Assembly: GCF_000479005.1 (NCBI RefSeq)
Contig: NZ_AWXC01000051.1
Coordinates: forward strand, 1-64,000
Reading direction: 5' to 3'
Source: Prevotella sp. BV3P1
GTDB taxonomy: Bacteria > Bacteroidota > Bacteroidia > Bacteroidales > Bacteroidaceae
Length of the DNA: 64,000 bases
Part shown: piece after piece, positions 34,849 through 42,271 of the stretch
How positions within the stretch are numbered: position 1 is the first letter of the stretch
Layout of the letters: every line of letters starts with the position of its first letter
Translations under genes and position numbers: made by a program
Notes under the pieces: model-generated
Databases searched by the model: none
What the model saw: only the letters and a program-made list of their open reading frames with translations
Told to the model about the DNA's origin: nothing

Positions 34849-35373
34849 ATGCCATTACTTTTTGTAAGTACTAACATTAGAGAATCTGATAGTTTTACAC
34901 ATTTTTCATGGGATGATATCATTTCTTTTTCTGAAGTCGATAGATCTATGTTGAGTTATCGTACTGGAGGTAGTGGAGATTGGAAAGCTGAAGGTAATCC
35001 TGGAAATGGGTATCTAATGGTTGAAGTAGAAGGGGTTCCATATTGGGCAGATGCCATAGGTCAAATACCATTTACATTGAATGAATATAGAAATGTATTA
35101 GGAAGGACCAAAAACTCAGAAATGGCGGCAGGAGAAACGATTGATATGGGCAAGCGATTTGGGAATGGTAGTTTATTAAATATATTTTTCCCATCCCCAG
35201 ATAATAATAATAGTTATGATAATGCTATTATAAAACGCTCTGTAGATTGGGCGAAAAATAGGTATTCACTAAAACCAATTCGTATGCCTAATAGGCAATA
35301 TGAAATTGGTGTGAATGATTATTCACCTAACAATATGCGAGTATATACAATAAAAAAAGGAAATAGAAAATAA
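34849..35373 (+). CDS. Hypothetical protein, probable toxin C-terminal fragment
   Basis: A 174-residue frame with no recognised domain. Coding-like sequence in the same frame extends upstream (YAEGVQWFESSADN) to a TAG at 34801, so the ATG at 34849 is likely internal to a truncated larger protein. Features include FTHFSWDDIISFSEVDRS, a GYLMVEVEGVPYWADA segment and a basic tail YTIKKGNRK. It is followed after 6 bases by a small membrane protein gene. That spacing is typical of a toxin tip and immunity pair, but the assignment is by context. Confidence 0.45.
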   Translation: MPLLFVSTNIRESDSFTHFSWDDIISFSEVDRSMLSYRTGGSGDWKAEGNPGNGYLMVEVEGVPYWADAIGQIPFTLNEYRNVLGRTKNSEMAAGETIDMGKRFGNGSLLNIFFPSPDNNNSYDNAIIKRSVDWAKNRYSLKPIRMPNRQYEIGVNDYSPNNMRVYTIKKGNRK

Positions 35374-35379
35374 AAGAAT

Positions 35380-35724
35380 ATGATTGTAAAAAAAATAATT
35401 TCAATTAGTGTAGGATTATTTTCATACATTGTTATCTCAAACATATTCCATATACTATTTCGAGGCAAGCATGATATAGCTTCAGGCATCCTATATCTTT
35501 ATAATGATATGTTTTATATAGTAGGTTTTATCATGACTTTTTTGACCTATGGATATGGTAAAGTAAATAAGATTCTGTATGTCATATTTAGCATAGTATT
35601 TCTATTAGTATATATATATAGTTGGTTAATAGTTGTTGATATGCCTTATGAGAAATTCTTATATATAGGTTTAGGATTACTTGTCTATATATGCGAGATG
35701 GAAGTGTTAAAGTATATAATATGA
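35380..35724 (+). CDS. Small multi-pass membrane protein, candidate immunity protein
   Basis: A 114-residue, strongly hydrophobic protein with about four membrane helices (IISISVGLFSYIVISNIF, IVGFIMTFLTYGYG, ILYVIFSIVFLLVYIYSWLIV, FLYIGLGLLVYICEM). No catalytic motif. It starts 6 bases after the preceding fragment and shares its low GC. Membrane immunity proteins next to pore-forming or membrane-active toxin tips have this look; the role is inferred. Confidence 0.55.
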   Translation: MIVKKIISISVGLFSYIVISNIFHILFRGKHDIASGILYLYNDMFYIVGFIMTFLTYGYGKVNKILYVIFSIVFLLVYIYSWLIVVDMPYEKFLYIGLGLLVYICEMEVLKYII

Positions 35725-35725
35725 T

Positions 35726-35878
35726 AACAACTACACCGATAATGCGGTAATGCTCCAAATCGGAAATTGTCAAAATAATCATCTGATTATCAATGTGATT
35801 TTTAAAAGATTTGGCGTAGAGGCTGGGATAGAATCTCTGCCTTTTGCTATATTTGTAGTCCAAAACAATGAAAAATGA
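35726..35878 (+). pseudogene. Coding remnant carrying repeat R2
   Basis: An open tail of 50 codons without a start, reading NNYTDNAVMLQIGNCQNNH then LIINVIFKRFGVEAGIESL and FVVQNNEK, stop at 35876-35878. The central part matches the R1-derived peptide, showing the repeat is protein-coding in origin. A further 41-codon frame (35868-35993, MKNEYTRTLRHFALQIGSE) overlaps its end. Neither has a recognised function. Confidence 0.45.
35746..35850 (+). repeat. Repeat R2 (about 105 bp)
   Basis: The best-preserved copy of the R1-R3 family, in frame as AVMLQIGNCQNNHLIINV. It also ends with a GGC-GGGA/TCTC-GCC hairpin plus TTTT, and is followed by TATATTTG (35848-35855), a possible promoter box. Confidence 0.8.
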
Positions 35879-35993
35879 ATATACAAGAACACTTCGGCAT
35901 TTTGCACTCCAGATTGGGAGTGAAAAACTCAAGTTTTCAATACCAAACAAGAGTTTTATAAAAGGATTGACTAATTTTGCACTTGCTGGTTGA

Positions 35994-36168
35994 CTCTACG
36001 GAAGAAAATCTGCAACACCAAAAGTGATAAAAAAAGCAAGGGAAAGTACTTAAGGAGGCTCAAAGTGAAATCAGGTTAAATGAATCTCTTGAGAAAGGAA
36101 GTGAGGGTACAAAGCAAGTAGTTTCAAAAGTTGCTGGAAACAAGACTCAAAAAGAAACTAGAGAATGA
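35994..36168 (+). pseudogene. Frameshifted toxin-tail remnant overlapping an immunity-like gene
   Basis: Reads LYGRKSATPKVIKKAREST, then after a one-base shift near 36,052 KEAQSEIRLNESLEKGSE, GTKQVVSKVAGNKTQKETRE and stop at 36166-36168. The stop overlaps the ATG of the next gene by the classic ATGA. Such coupling is normal for a toxin tip and its immunity gene. The fragment has no start and cannot be expressed on its own. Confidence 0.5.
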
Positions 36169-36602
36169 AAAGGAAATTGATGATTGCTTTGATTAATGTA
36201 GTCGTAGGTCTTTTTGCGATCTATTACTCTTTTTCTATTAGGCGGGAGGCTTTTATTGCCTCCCACCATAAATTCATTGCTTGCCAAATAATTCAGTTAT
36301 ATCCCCATTCTGGTTCAAGAACTCATCCTACAGCCCTAGTTATATATCATGGAAAAGAATACTTCACAAATATTCGTAGTGGGAAAAATTTGAATATAGG
36401 ATATAATGATACAACATTTCATTATGATCCATTATTTGATAAAGTATTTTGTCGTGACCAGCGTGCTGACAAAGGAATTCCTTTGGTTTTTTTATTGTTT
36501 TTGTCTTCGTTTTTGCTTTGGATAGATCCTAGCGTAAAGCGAAGCAAGGCTCGTCCCAAAACTCAAGTATTGGAGTGTAATCAGAATAAGACCACTAAGT
36601 AA
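36165..36602 (+). CDS. Small membrane protein, DUF3592-like, candidate immunity protein
   Basis: A 145-residue protein with an N-terminal helix (LMIALINVVVGLFAIYYSFSI), an outer beta-rich region of about 60 residues (FIACQIIQLYPHSGSRTHPTA, LVIYHGKEYFTNIRSGKN), a second helix (IPLVFLLFLSSFLLWI) and a basic tail. Same layout as the protein at 32,981, though the sequences have little in common. It is coupled by ATGA to a toxin-tail remnant, which is the main argument for an immunity role. Confidence 0.55.
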   Translation: MKRKLMIALINVVVGLFAIYYSFSIRREAFIASHHKFIACQIIQLYPHSGSRTHPTALVIYHGKEYFTNIRSGKNLNIGYNDTTFHYDPLFDKVFCRDQRADKGIPLVFLLFLSSFLLWIDPSVKRSKARPKTQVLECNQNKTTK

Positions 36603-36655
36603 AGTACCGCTGTGGGTGGTAGCTCTGGAATTGTTGTGAATAATAACAGAAGATA

Positions 36656-37019
36656 ATGTTTTTTAAATTTACATCAAAAGAAAGCTTTAATATTAGGAGA
36701 AACATACTTTTGAAGTATGTTTCTCCTATATTGAGAGATAAAGGATTTACAAACGTTCCATACTCAGATCCTAGTTGGGGGAAGGTTAACTCAGATATAT
36801 ACGCTTATGAATTTGGCAGGATTAATAGGTGCAGTACTTTCGATTATATTAAAATTTACATATGTAGAGGAGACAACTATATAGTCGTCCCAATGTTAAA
36901 GTCGTCCTAATTTATAGAAACAACAAAAGGAAAATTATTCTAATTAATGGTAATAAGTTTAAAATAGATGGAATTACTTATGTAAATAGTGATAATATTT
37001 GGGAGAAACAGTTCAACTG
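36656..37019 (+). pseudogene. Frameshifted small gene, immunity-like (DUF4304-type pattern)
   Basis: The first frame codes 84 residues, MFFKFTSKESFNIRRNILLK...GDNYIVVPML. After a one-base shift near 36,900 a second frame continues LIYRNNKRKIILINGNKFKIDG to WEKQFN and a stop at 37019. The joined protein would have about 120 residues. The N-terminal pattern (LLKYVSPILRDKGF, then YAYEFGRINR) recalls DUF4304-type proteins, a family found beside polymorphic toxins; this is a weak resemblance. It is inactive as read unless the shift is a sequencing error. Confidence 0.45.
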
Positions 37020-37023
37020 ATGA

Positions 37024-37912
37024 AAATTTACGAAGATGGGCGAGGTTACCAAGACCGTGCGTACACAGATCGTGCCCAACCAGGCCATCATCATGGACAA
37101 CGCCTACAGCTATGATGCCGCGAGCAACGTACTCGACGTGAAGAACAACGCTCCACTCCCACAGAGCGGCAAGGCAGGCGAACAGATGAGCCACAGCACA
37201 CCTATGACCCACAGTATTGTCTGGCAAGCGCAACGGGCACGTATGCGGGTGCGGACAATAAATCAGCATCCTATACGTTATCCATGGGCTACGACAACAT
37301 GCACCGCATCACGAGCAAGAAGCAGCACCTCACGCAAAGTAACGTACAGTTCAACGGTACCCTCAATGCAGGCTATGACCTCACCTACACATACAATAAT
37401 GATGAGGGCAAGAAATTCCAACTGGCCAGTGTCCGTGACATCAATTACCGCACGGAAGAAACCCCGACGGACAGCACGAACATCAACAACGGACACAAGT
37501 ACAGCTATGATGCCAACGGAAACCTTGTTTATATCAATACCTCTCGTGTAAAGCATGATGGCAAGGAAGACGACAGGGTAAGTGAGCAGAAATACAAGTG
37601 GGACGAGGAAAACAGATTCCTGGCAGCCGATGAGAATTATTCGATTAAGCGAAAGAAAGCCAAGCTTGCTTGCACTATGCCGAGTGCAGCCAATCGTAGA
37701 GTAAAACTCAATGCTAAGGAGCTTGATGAGGAGATGGGTATGTACTACTATGGTGCAAGGTACTATGAGCCGAGGTTGAGTTTGTGGATGAGTACGGACC
37801 CAATCTCTAATTGTGATCCAAGAAATAATGAAAATTATCTTGACGGAGAACATAATGGAGGAATTTTCCTGGTAATAGAGTTGCACCCGTAATTAGAAAA
37901 GTTAACAGATAA
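37024..37912 (+). pseudogene. Rhs core-domain fragment, broken by two frameshifts
   Basis: The C-terminal part of an Rhs/YD-repeat toxin. The frame opening at 37024 gives NAYSYDAASNVLDVKNNAPL. Near 37,200 it shifts to HTYDPQY-like text, continuing ASYTLSMGYDNMHRITSKKQH, YSYDANGNLVYINTS and YKWDEENRFLA. The diagnostic core motif is GMYYYGARYYEPRLSLWMSTDP (37,736-37,801), followed by YLDGEHNGGIF. A second shift in the T run at about 37,864 leads into PGNRVAPVIRKVNR and a stop at 37910-37912. GC content is clearly higher than in the flanks, as usual for Rhs cores. The large N-terminal part with its secretion signal is absent. Confidence 0.85.
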
Positions 37913-37968
37913 TGACATCTTACATACTGGAGGACTTTCTCCTCCAGTATAATACTTATAAATTAATT

Positions 37969-38625
37969 ATGAACAAGAATTATATAAAAAAAATATGGTG
38001 TACTGACTTAGGACTGTCTCCTTTCTCAAATAATCAATTTTATAATATTCTAGAATGCATAATCATAGGATGGAAATTGATTCCAATGCCTAATAAGTCT
38101 GAATATAAACCACATCTTGTTATTTACCCTTTATGGGAAAATACATTTAACAAATGCATGGATAGTCCATTGCTATTAACGCCGATGAAACATAAAGGTA
38201 TAGATTTGTGTGTTTCGTATGATGAAGAAAAAGAAAATGTACATCAAATAACAGCATATTGTAGTAAGATAATTGAGTTAGGAAAAGACATACGTTCAGC
38301 AACATTTATTTCTTATCTGAAAGAAAACTTCAATAATCCAAATGTTAAAAGTAATTTTTTGTTGCAAATTAAACTCTTCAGACTACTATATGGCATATAT
38401 TTATATCTTGACAAAATGGAATTAGCAGAAAATATCTACATAACCCTAAAGTATGAATCCTGTTTATGGGATAAGGAAATTTTTTATTATTGGTATGGAA
38501 AGTTAGATACTTGGATAAATTCTATGAGTAATTTAAAAAATAATAGAGAGCTTTTTATAGCAAATATTCAGAAGAATTCAAAAGAAAAAAAAATACTTAA
38601 TATAAAACACATATCATTTATGTGA
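37969..38625 (+). CDS. Hypothetical protein behind the Rhs core, candidate immunity protein
   Basis: A 218-residue soluble protein from the ATG at 37969 (MNKNYIKKIWCTDLG); 19 further codons are open upstream but include the likely leader. No domain is recognised. It is rich in Trp, Tyr and Lys with a low GC content (ECIIIGWKLIPMPNKSEYK, LLQIKLFRLLYGIYLYL). It follows the Rhs fragment by 56 bases, where an immunity gene is expected. Repeat R3 begins at its stop codon. Confidence 0.55.
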   Translation: MNKNYIKKIWCTDLGLSPFSNNQFYNILECIIIGWKLIPMPNKSEYKPHLVIYPLWENTFNKCMDSPLLLTPMKHKGIDLCVSYDEEKENVHQITAYCSKIIELGKDIRSATFISYLKENFNNPNVKSNFLLQIKLFRLLYGIYLYLDKMELAENIYITLKYESCLWDKEIFYYWYGKLDTWINSMSNLKNNRELFIANIQKNSKEKKILNIKHISFM

Positions 38626-38670
38626 TGGTAGTGTTCCAAATCGAGAATTATCAAAATAATCATCTGATTA
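38626..38670 (+). repeat. Repeat R3 (45 bp, truncated copy)
   Basis: Matches the first 45 bases of R1 and R2, up to and including the ATAATCATCTGATTAT palindrome, and then changes abruptly into the metallopeptidase-like toxin tail. The break at the palindrome suggests a recombination joint. Confidence 0.75.
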
Positions 38671-38896
38671 TGATGTAAATGTTATAATATCTGGTAACGC
38701 TAATGATAAATTAAAAGATCAAGAAGATAAAGTTCTGGAAGATGAAGCTGCGGACATACTATATCATGAAATAGTAGGGCATCCAGCTCCTAATGTTCTT
38801 GGTGCGGATACTGGTAATGCAATTAATAATGAAAATAAAATTAGAAAAGAATTAAATAAACCTTTGAGGAGGGAGGATCCTAAACATGTTGAATAA
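38660..38896 (+). pseudogene. Toxin-tail remnant with HEIVGH motif
   Basis: An open tail of 78 codons without a start, reading SSDYDVNVIISGNANDKL, then LEDEAADILYHEIVGHPAP, NVLGADTGNAINNENKIRKEL and RREDPKHVE, stop at 38894-38896. HEIVGH followed by GNA.NNEN is the pattern of metallopeptidase-like tips at the end of Bacteroidota Rhs proteins. It is not the exact HExxH spacing, so activity is uncertain. The next gene starts inside it, 11 bases before its stop. Confidence 0.6.
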
Positions 38897-39326
38897 ATTA
38901 TTTTTCCTATTTATATACATTTTTTCGAGTAGTATGCAAATTTCAGCTAACGACTCACTATTAGTAAATTCAAAGTGGACTTTAATGTACACCCTTATTC
39001 TACATGGTGATACTATCATACGCAATGGTGAATCATATATTCGTGAAAATACGGAGATTGGAACTGGCAATAACGGAGGTCCTACACTTATTTTTAAGAA
39101 TAATCATACCCTTATCAAGATAGATCCCATAGGTTCAAAAAAATATTGGATATGGTCACTTGATAAGGATACACTAATCATGCAGAGAAATTATAAGAAA
39201 AAAACTTTCAAAGAAAAATATCTGATAAGTTTTGAAAATAAAAAACGAATATTATATTTATCTCCAGTATTTCATCAGAAGACAATATATGTTTTTGGAA
39301 AAAATCTATCATTTAGGTTCAAATGA
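38886..39326 (+). CDS. Small exported protein, candidate immunity to the HEIVGH toxin
   Basis: A 146-residue protein with a signal peptide (MLNKLFFLFIYIFSSSMQISA) and a beta-rich mature part (SKWTLMYTLILHGDTIIRNGES, KYWIWSLDKDTLIMQ), lipocalin-like in its pattern. No named family recognised. Its start overlaps the upstream toxin tail by 11 bases, so the two were translated together. A periplasmic immunity protein would fit. Last gene before the conjugative element. Confidence 0.6.
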   Translation: MLNKLFFLFIYIFSSSMQISANDSLLVNSKWTLMYTLILHGDTIIRNGESYIRENTEIGTGNNGGPTLIFKNNHTLIKIDPIGSKKYWIWSLDKDTLIMQRNYKKKTFKEKYLISFENKKRILYLSPVFHQKTIYVFGKNLSFRFK

Positions 39327-39928
39327 TTGGCATTCAATAGCCTAATGAGTTATGAAATGCAGTAGGTAATGATTTAGCGACCTATCTTCAACAATGATAT
39401 ACAACGCTTTGCATAACTCGAATAACCTGTTGCAAAGATAAGAGTATATCGTGAGAAAAAAGAATTTTCTCCGAGTTATTTTCGTAAAGCCGTCCGTTTG
39501 GGCGGCTTTTTGTTTTCCGTGTATTTTATTCTTATGATGAAATGCAGTCTCCGAAGACTGCGTTTTTTGTTTTCGCCCTGCTTCTTTCCATGCACATCCT
39601 CCACTTATGCCTGTGTATCATGTCGGGATCGGTTGTTCGTTGTCAGCGGCAAAGGTAGTTCCGGGCTTCTACGGACAAAAAAGGTCGGGGCGGCAAGCCG
39701 TTTAGACGACAATCTCCACACTTCCATTTCATTGCAGGTAGTATTCTCGCCGTAAAACCTTGTTTGTCCTAAGCCCTACCTTTTTACGCCACTGAAACGA
39801 AAACGACCGACCCGACGGAAAGACGCATAAAAAAAATGTCGGATATGCGAGAAGCTGGGAAAAAGAAAAAGTTGAAACTCAACTCCCTCACCTCTGGAAT
39901 CCGCCTAAAATCAAAAAAATCAGACAAG
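39327..39928. other. Gene-free junction with the left end of the conjugative element
   Basis: No gene supported. It contains CTTTGC/GCAAAG pairs around 39,405-39,440 (TTTGC-containing sequence is typical of CTnDOT-type attachment sites) and a terminator at 39,486. A minus-strand -7 box TACCTTTG lies at 39,650-39,657 with no leftward gene after it. Composition rises from AT-rich to balanced across it. I infer the element begins between about 39,400 and 39,500. Confidence 0.45.
39486..39513 (+). terminator. Rho-independent terminator near the element boundary
   Basis: A 10-bp stem AAAGCCGTCC/GGGCGGCTTT (one G-T pair, loop GTTT), followed by TTTTG. It may insulate the element from chromosomal transcription. 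Confidence 0.75.
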
Positions 39929-40138
39929 ATGAAACTGAGATACAAAATATCAATTTGGGTGGCACTTGCACTCGCAGGCTCTCTCCTTTGTGGCGGAAGC
40001 ATCTGGCTTTGGCTGGCAGGGATATGTGCAGGAAAATTCCTCATTCGGTTACTCCTTACCATTGCTTTGGCTATCGCAGTGTACATTCTGACTTATGCCC
40101 TCATCATCGGAGCAATACTTTGGTTACTCATTTCTTAA
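39929..40138 (+). CDS. Small membrane protein of the conjugative element
   Basis: A 69-residue protein with two hydrophobic helices (ISIWVALALAGSLLCGG and FLIRLLLTIALAIAVYILTYALII). The start is set at the ATG at 39929 (MKLRYKI); 31 in-frame codons upstream are lysine-rich and less convincing. Function unknown. First gene of a rightward series of element genes. Confidence 0.55.
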   Translation: MKLRYKISIWVALALAGSLLCGGSIWLWLAGICAGKFLIRLLLTIALAIAVYILTYALIIGAILWLLIS

Positions 40139-40150
40139 ACAGGCAGATAT

Positions 40151-40369
40151 ATGAAAAGAAGAAGCAAGACAATCGCACAGCAATGCAGATACTATGAGGT
40201 GGACAACATCTTCGAGTATATGGTATCGGTTTACCTCAACGGAAATATCTCCGCCTTTGGGGAATTATTCAAGGAACTTAATCGGAAGGACAGAAAGGAA
40301 TTTATCCTCTATCTCTTTTCAGAGGTCGAACCTATTCATATCCAAGAAATCATTTTAGCAACCATCTAA
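40151..40369 (+). CDS. Hypothetical small protein of the conjugative element
   Basis: A 72-residue soluble protein (MKRRSKTIAQQCRYYEVDN). No recognised domain. It lies 12 bases after the membrane protein and 11 bases before the next gene, in an operon-like row. Its role is unknown. Confidence 0.6.
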   Translation: MKRRSKTIAQQCRYYEVDNIFEYMVSVYLNGNISAFGELFKELNRKDRKEFILYLFSEVEPIHIQEIILATI

Positions 40370-40380
40370 AAGTAAGAATA

Positions 40381-40677
40381 ATGGAAAAATTCAATTTTTA
40401 TCAAGACAGAAAGGTTACTTGTTGGGAACGCACCCACTTTGATGTAAAAGCCGAGAGTTACGAAGAAGCCGTTGCCCTTGTCAAGTCGTGGCAGGGAGAG
40501 GACGTGCTTTGCTTTGAGGACGATGAGAATATCATCATCACAGACGGAGAAACCTTGTATGACACCTCCGAAAGCCTATCCGTAGAGGAAAACGGAGGAC
40601 AGCCGACTATCGAGGTCTTTGCAAACAATGGAGAAGACATCATCAACAATAAACCCGATAACACTGAACAGATATGA
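40381..40677 (+). CDS. Hypothetical acidic small protein of the conjugative element
   Basis: A 98-residue, strongly acidic protein (KVTCWERTHFDVKAESYEEAV, then GEDVLCFEDDENIIITDGE). The first half has the beta-alpha pattern of the small PcfM-like modules seen in such elements. An acidic surface like this can mimic DNA, as in antirestriction proteins, but that is speculation. Its end overlaps the next gene by 4 bases. Confidence 0.6.
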   Translation: MEKFNFYQDRKVTCWERTHFDVKAESYEEAVALVKSWQGEDVLCFEDDENIIITDGETLYDTSESLSVEENGGQPTIEVFANNGEDIINNKPDNTEQI

Positions 40678-41264
40678 GAACGGAAACAAGAACATACGAG
40701 GTATATAACCTCCACGAACTGACAAGGGAGGCACAAGCAAAGGCACACAGCCATTGGGCGGAACATTGCGACTATACTTGGGACAGAGAGAACCGAGCCA
40801 CATTGCAAGCCTTTGAACGGATTTTCAATATCAAGGCGGACAGATGGTCATACGACAGTTGTACCTACACCTATAGTTTCACTTCCCATTACAGCGAGGA
40901 GGAAGACAATATGAAAGGGACAAGACTTCTGAAATACCTTGTCAATAACTATTGGAACGACTTGTATCCACCCAAGACTTATTGGAGTGGAAACTACAAG
41001 AAGAAACGCAAGAGCCGTGTGTTTGTTTCGGACGATTGTGTGCTGACGGGCTACTGCATAGACTATGAAATCTTGAAACCCATATACGTTTTTCTGAAAG
41101 CCCCCAATGATACCACCCTATACGAACTTATGGACAAGTGTTTGAACGGATTTTTCAAGGCTTGCAGGGACGATATGGAATATCAATTCAGCGAGGAAGC
41201 CTTTGCCGAAAGTTGCGAAGCTAACAATTATGAGTTCCTATCAGACGGAACATTATTCAACTGA
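40674..41264 (+). CDS. Hypothetical protein of the conjugative element
   Basis: A 196-residue soluble acidic protein beginning MRTETRTYEVYNLHELTRE, rich in Tyr and Trp (ADRWSYDSCTYTYSFTSHY). No recognised domain; proteins of this kind are common in the ardA-pcfJ region of Bacteroidota conjugative transposons. It overlaps the previous gene by 4 bases and precedes the PcfK-like gene by 17 bases. Confidence 0.65.
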   Translation: MRTETRTYEVYNLHELTREAQAKAHSHWAEHCDYTWDRENRATLQAFERIFNIKADRWSYDSCTYTYSFTSHYSEEEDNMKGTRLLKYLVNNYWNDLYPPKTYWSGNYKKKRKSRVFVSDDCVLTGYCIDYEILKPIYVFLKAPNDTTLYELMDKCLNGFFKACRDDMEYQFSEEAFAESCEANNYEFLSDGTLFN

Positions 41265-41281
41265 TTAAAACATAAAAGACA

Positions 41282-41701
41282 ATGAAAGGTACAGAGCATT
41301 TCAAGAGCGTAATCCAATGTTATTTGGAGAACCGAGCATCATACGATGAACTCTTTGCGGAGAGTTTCCGCAAGGAAAACAAGAACATAGACGAGTGTGT
41401 AACCTATATCCTCAGCGAGGTACAGAAAAGCGGTTATTCGGGATTTTCGGACGATGAAATCTACTCTATGGCAGTGCATTACTATGACGAGGACGACATA
41501 GAGGTAGGCAAGCCTAATTCCTGCAAAGTGGTGGTAAACCACACCATCGAACTCACGGATGAGGAGAAGGCGGAAGCCAGACAGAGAGCCGTAGAGCAAT
41601 ACCAACGTGAAGAACTCTCCAAAATAAAAAGCCGTAACGCAAGACCAAAGAAAGCCGAGACAACGGAAATCGTATCACAACCCTCACTATTCGAGTTTTA
41701 A
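41282..41701 (+). CDS. PcfK-like protein
   Basis: A 139-residue protein with the start MKGTEHFKSVIQCYLENRA and IYSMAVHYYDEDDIEVGKP, the pattern of the PcfK-like family named after a pheromone plasmid of Enterococcus. It nearly always stands near a PcfJ gene on Bacteroidota elements, as here. The molecular role is unknown. A short C-terminal SLFEF motif recalls a beta-clamp- or partner-binding tail. Confidence 0.75.
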   Translation: MKGTEHFKSVIQCYLENRASYDELFAESFRKENKNIDECVTYILSEVQKSGYSGFSDDEIYSMAVHYYDEDDIEVGKPNSCKVVVNHTIELTDEEKAEARQRAVEQYQREELSKIKSRNARPKKAETTEIVSQPSLFEF

Positions 41702-41723
41702 TCCCTTAAACAACGAAAGGAAA

Positions 41724-42254
41724 ATGGAAACAATGGATTTAAGCGAAGCACGCATCTATGTAGGCACTTATGCCAAGTACAACAACGGCTCATTGCAGGG
41801 AGAATGGGTGGAACTTTCGGACTTCTACGATTTGGACGACTTTATGGAGCGTTGTGCCGAGATACACGAGGATGAGGAAGAACCCGAATATATGTTCCAA
41901 GCGTGGGAGGAAATCCCCGATGGTCTGATAAACGAAGGTCATTTGGATGAAAACTTCTTTGAACTTCGGGACGAGTTGGACAGATTGAATGACACGGAGA
42001 AAGAAGCCTTTTGGGAATGGGCGGACGGCAACAATGCCCATATCACCCAAGACGCATACAGCCTTGTAAAGGCTTTTCAATCCGCCTATATGGGCAGTTA
42101 TGCAAGCAGGGAGGATTTTGCGGAGGAAATTGTGAAAATGAAGAACGATTTATCCGATTTTGCACTGAGTTACTTCGACTTCTCCAAATATGCCGATGAC
42201 CTTTTTGACACAGACTTTTGGTATAAGGACGGTTATGTATTTCGCAACGAATAA
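41724..42254 (+). CDS. ardA: Antirestriction protein ArdA
   Basis: A 176-residue acidic DNA mimic that blocks type I restriction enzymes and helps incoming conjugative DNA. Hallmarks are ARIYVGTYAKYNNGSLQGEWV near the start, EYMFQAWEEIP, and a long acidic run across three small domains (LSDFYDLDDFMERCAEIHEDEEEP). Length fits ArdA of Bacteroidota elements. It acts in the recipient cell soon after transfer. Confidence 0.9.
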   Translation: METMDLSEARIYVGTYAKYNNGSLQGEWVELSDFYDLDDFMERCAEIHEDEEEPEYMFQAWEEIPDGLINEGHLDENFFELRDELDRLNDTEKEAFWEWADGNNAHITQDAYSLVKAFQSAYMGSYASREDFAEEIVKMKNDLSDFALSYFDFSKYADDLFDTDFWYKDGYVFRNE

Positions 42255-42271
42255 AACAAGGAGGATAGAAA

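Noticed and set aside
37036-37551. Reading the first Rhs frame as one 171-residue gene
   Set aside because: After about 37,200 it turns into Arg/Thr/Ser-rich nonsense, while the next frame carries the Rhs pattern; it is a frameshift, not a gene.
32345-39326. Prophage
   Set aside because: No capsid, tail, portal or terminase genes; the Rhs core and small immunity-like genes explain the region better.
39498-39755. 85-codon rightward frame at the element junction
   Set aside because: Composition and peptide (Cys/Phe/Arg-rich, no pattern) do not look coding; it starts inside the terminator hairpin.
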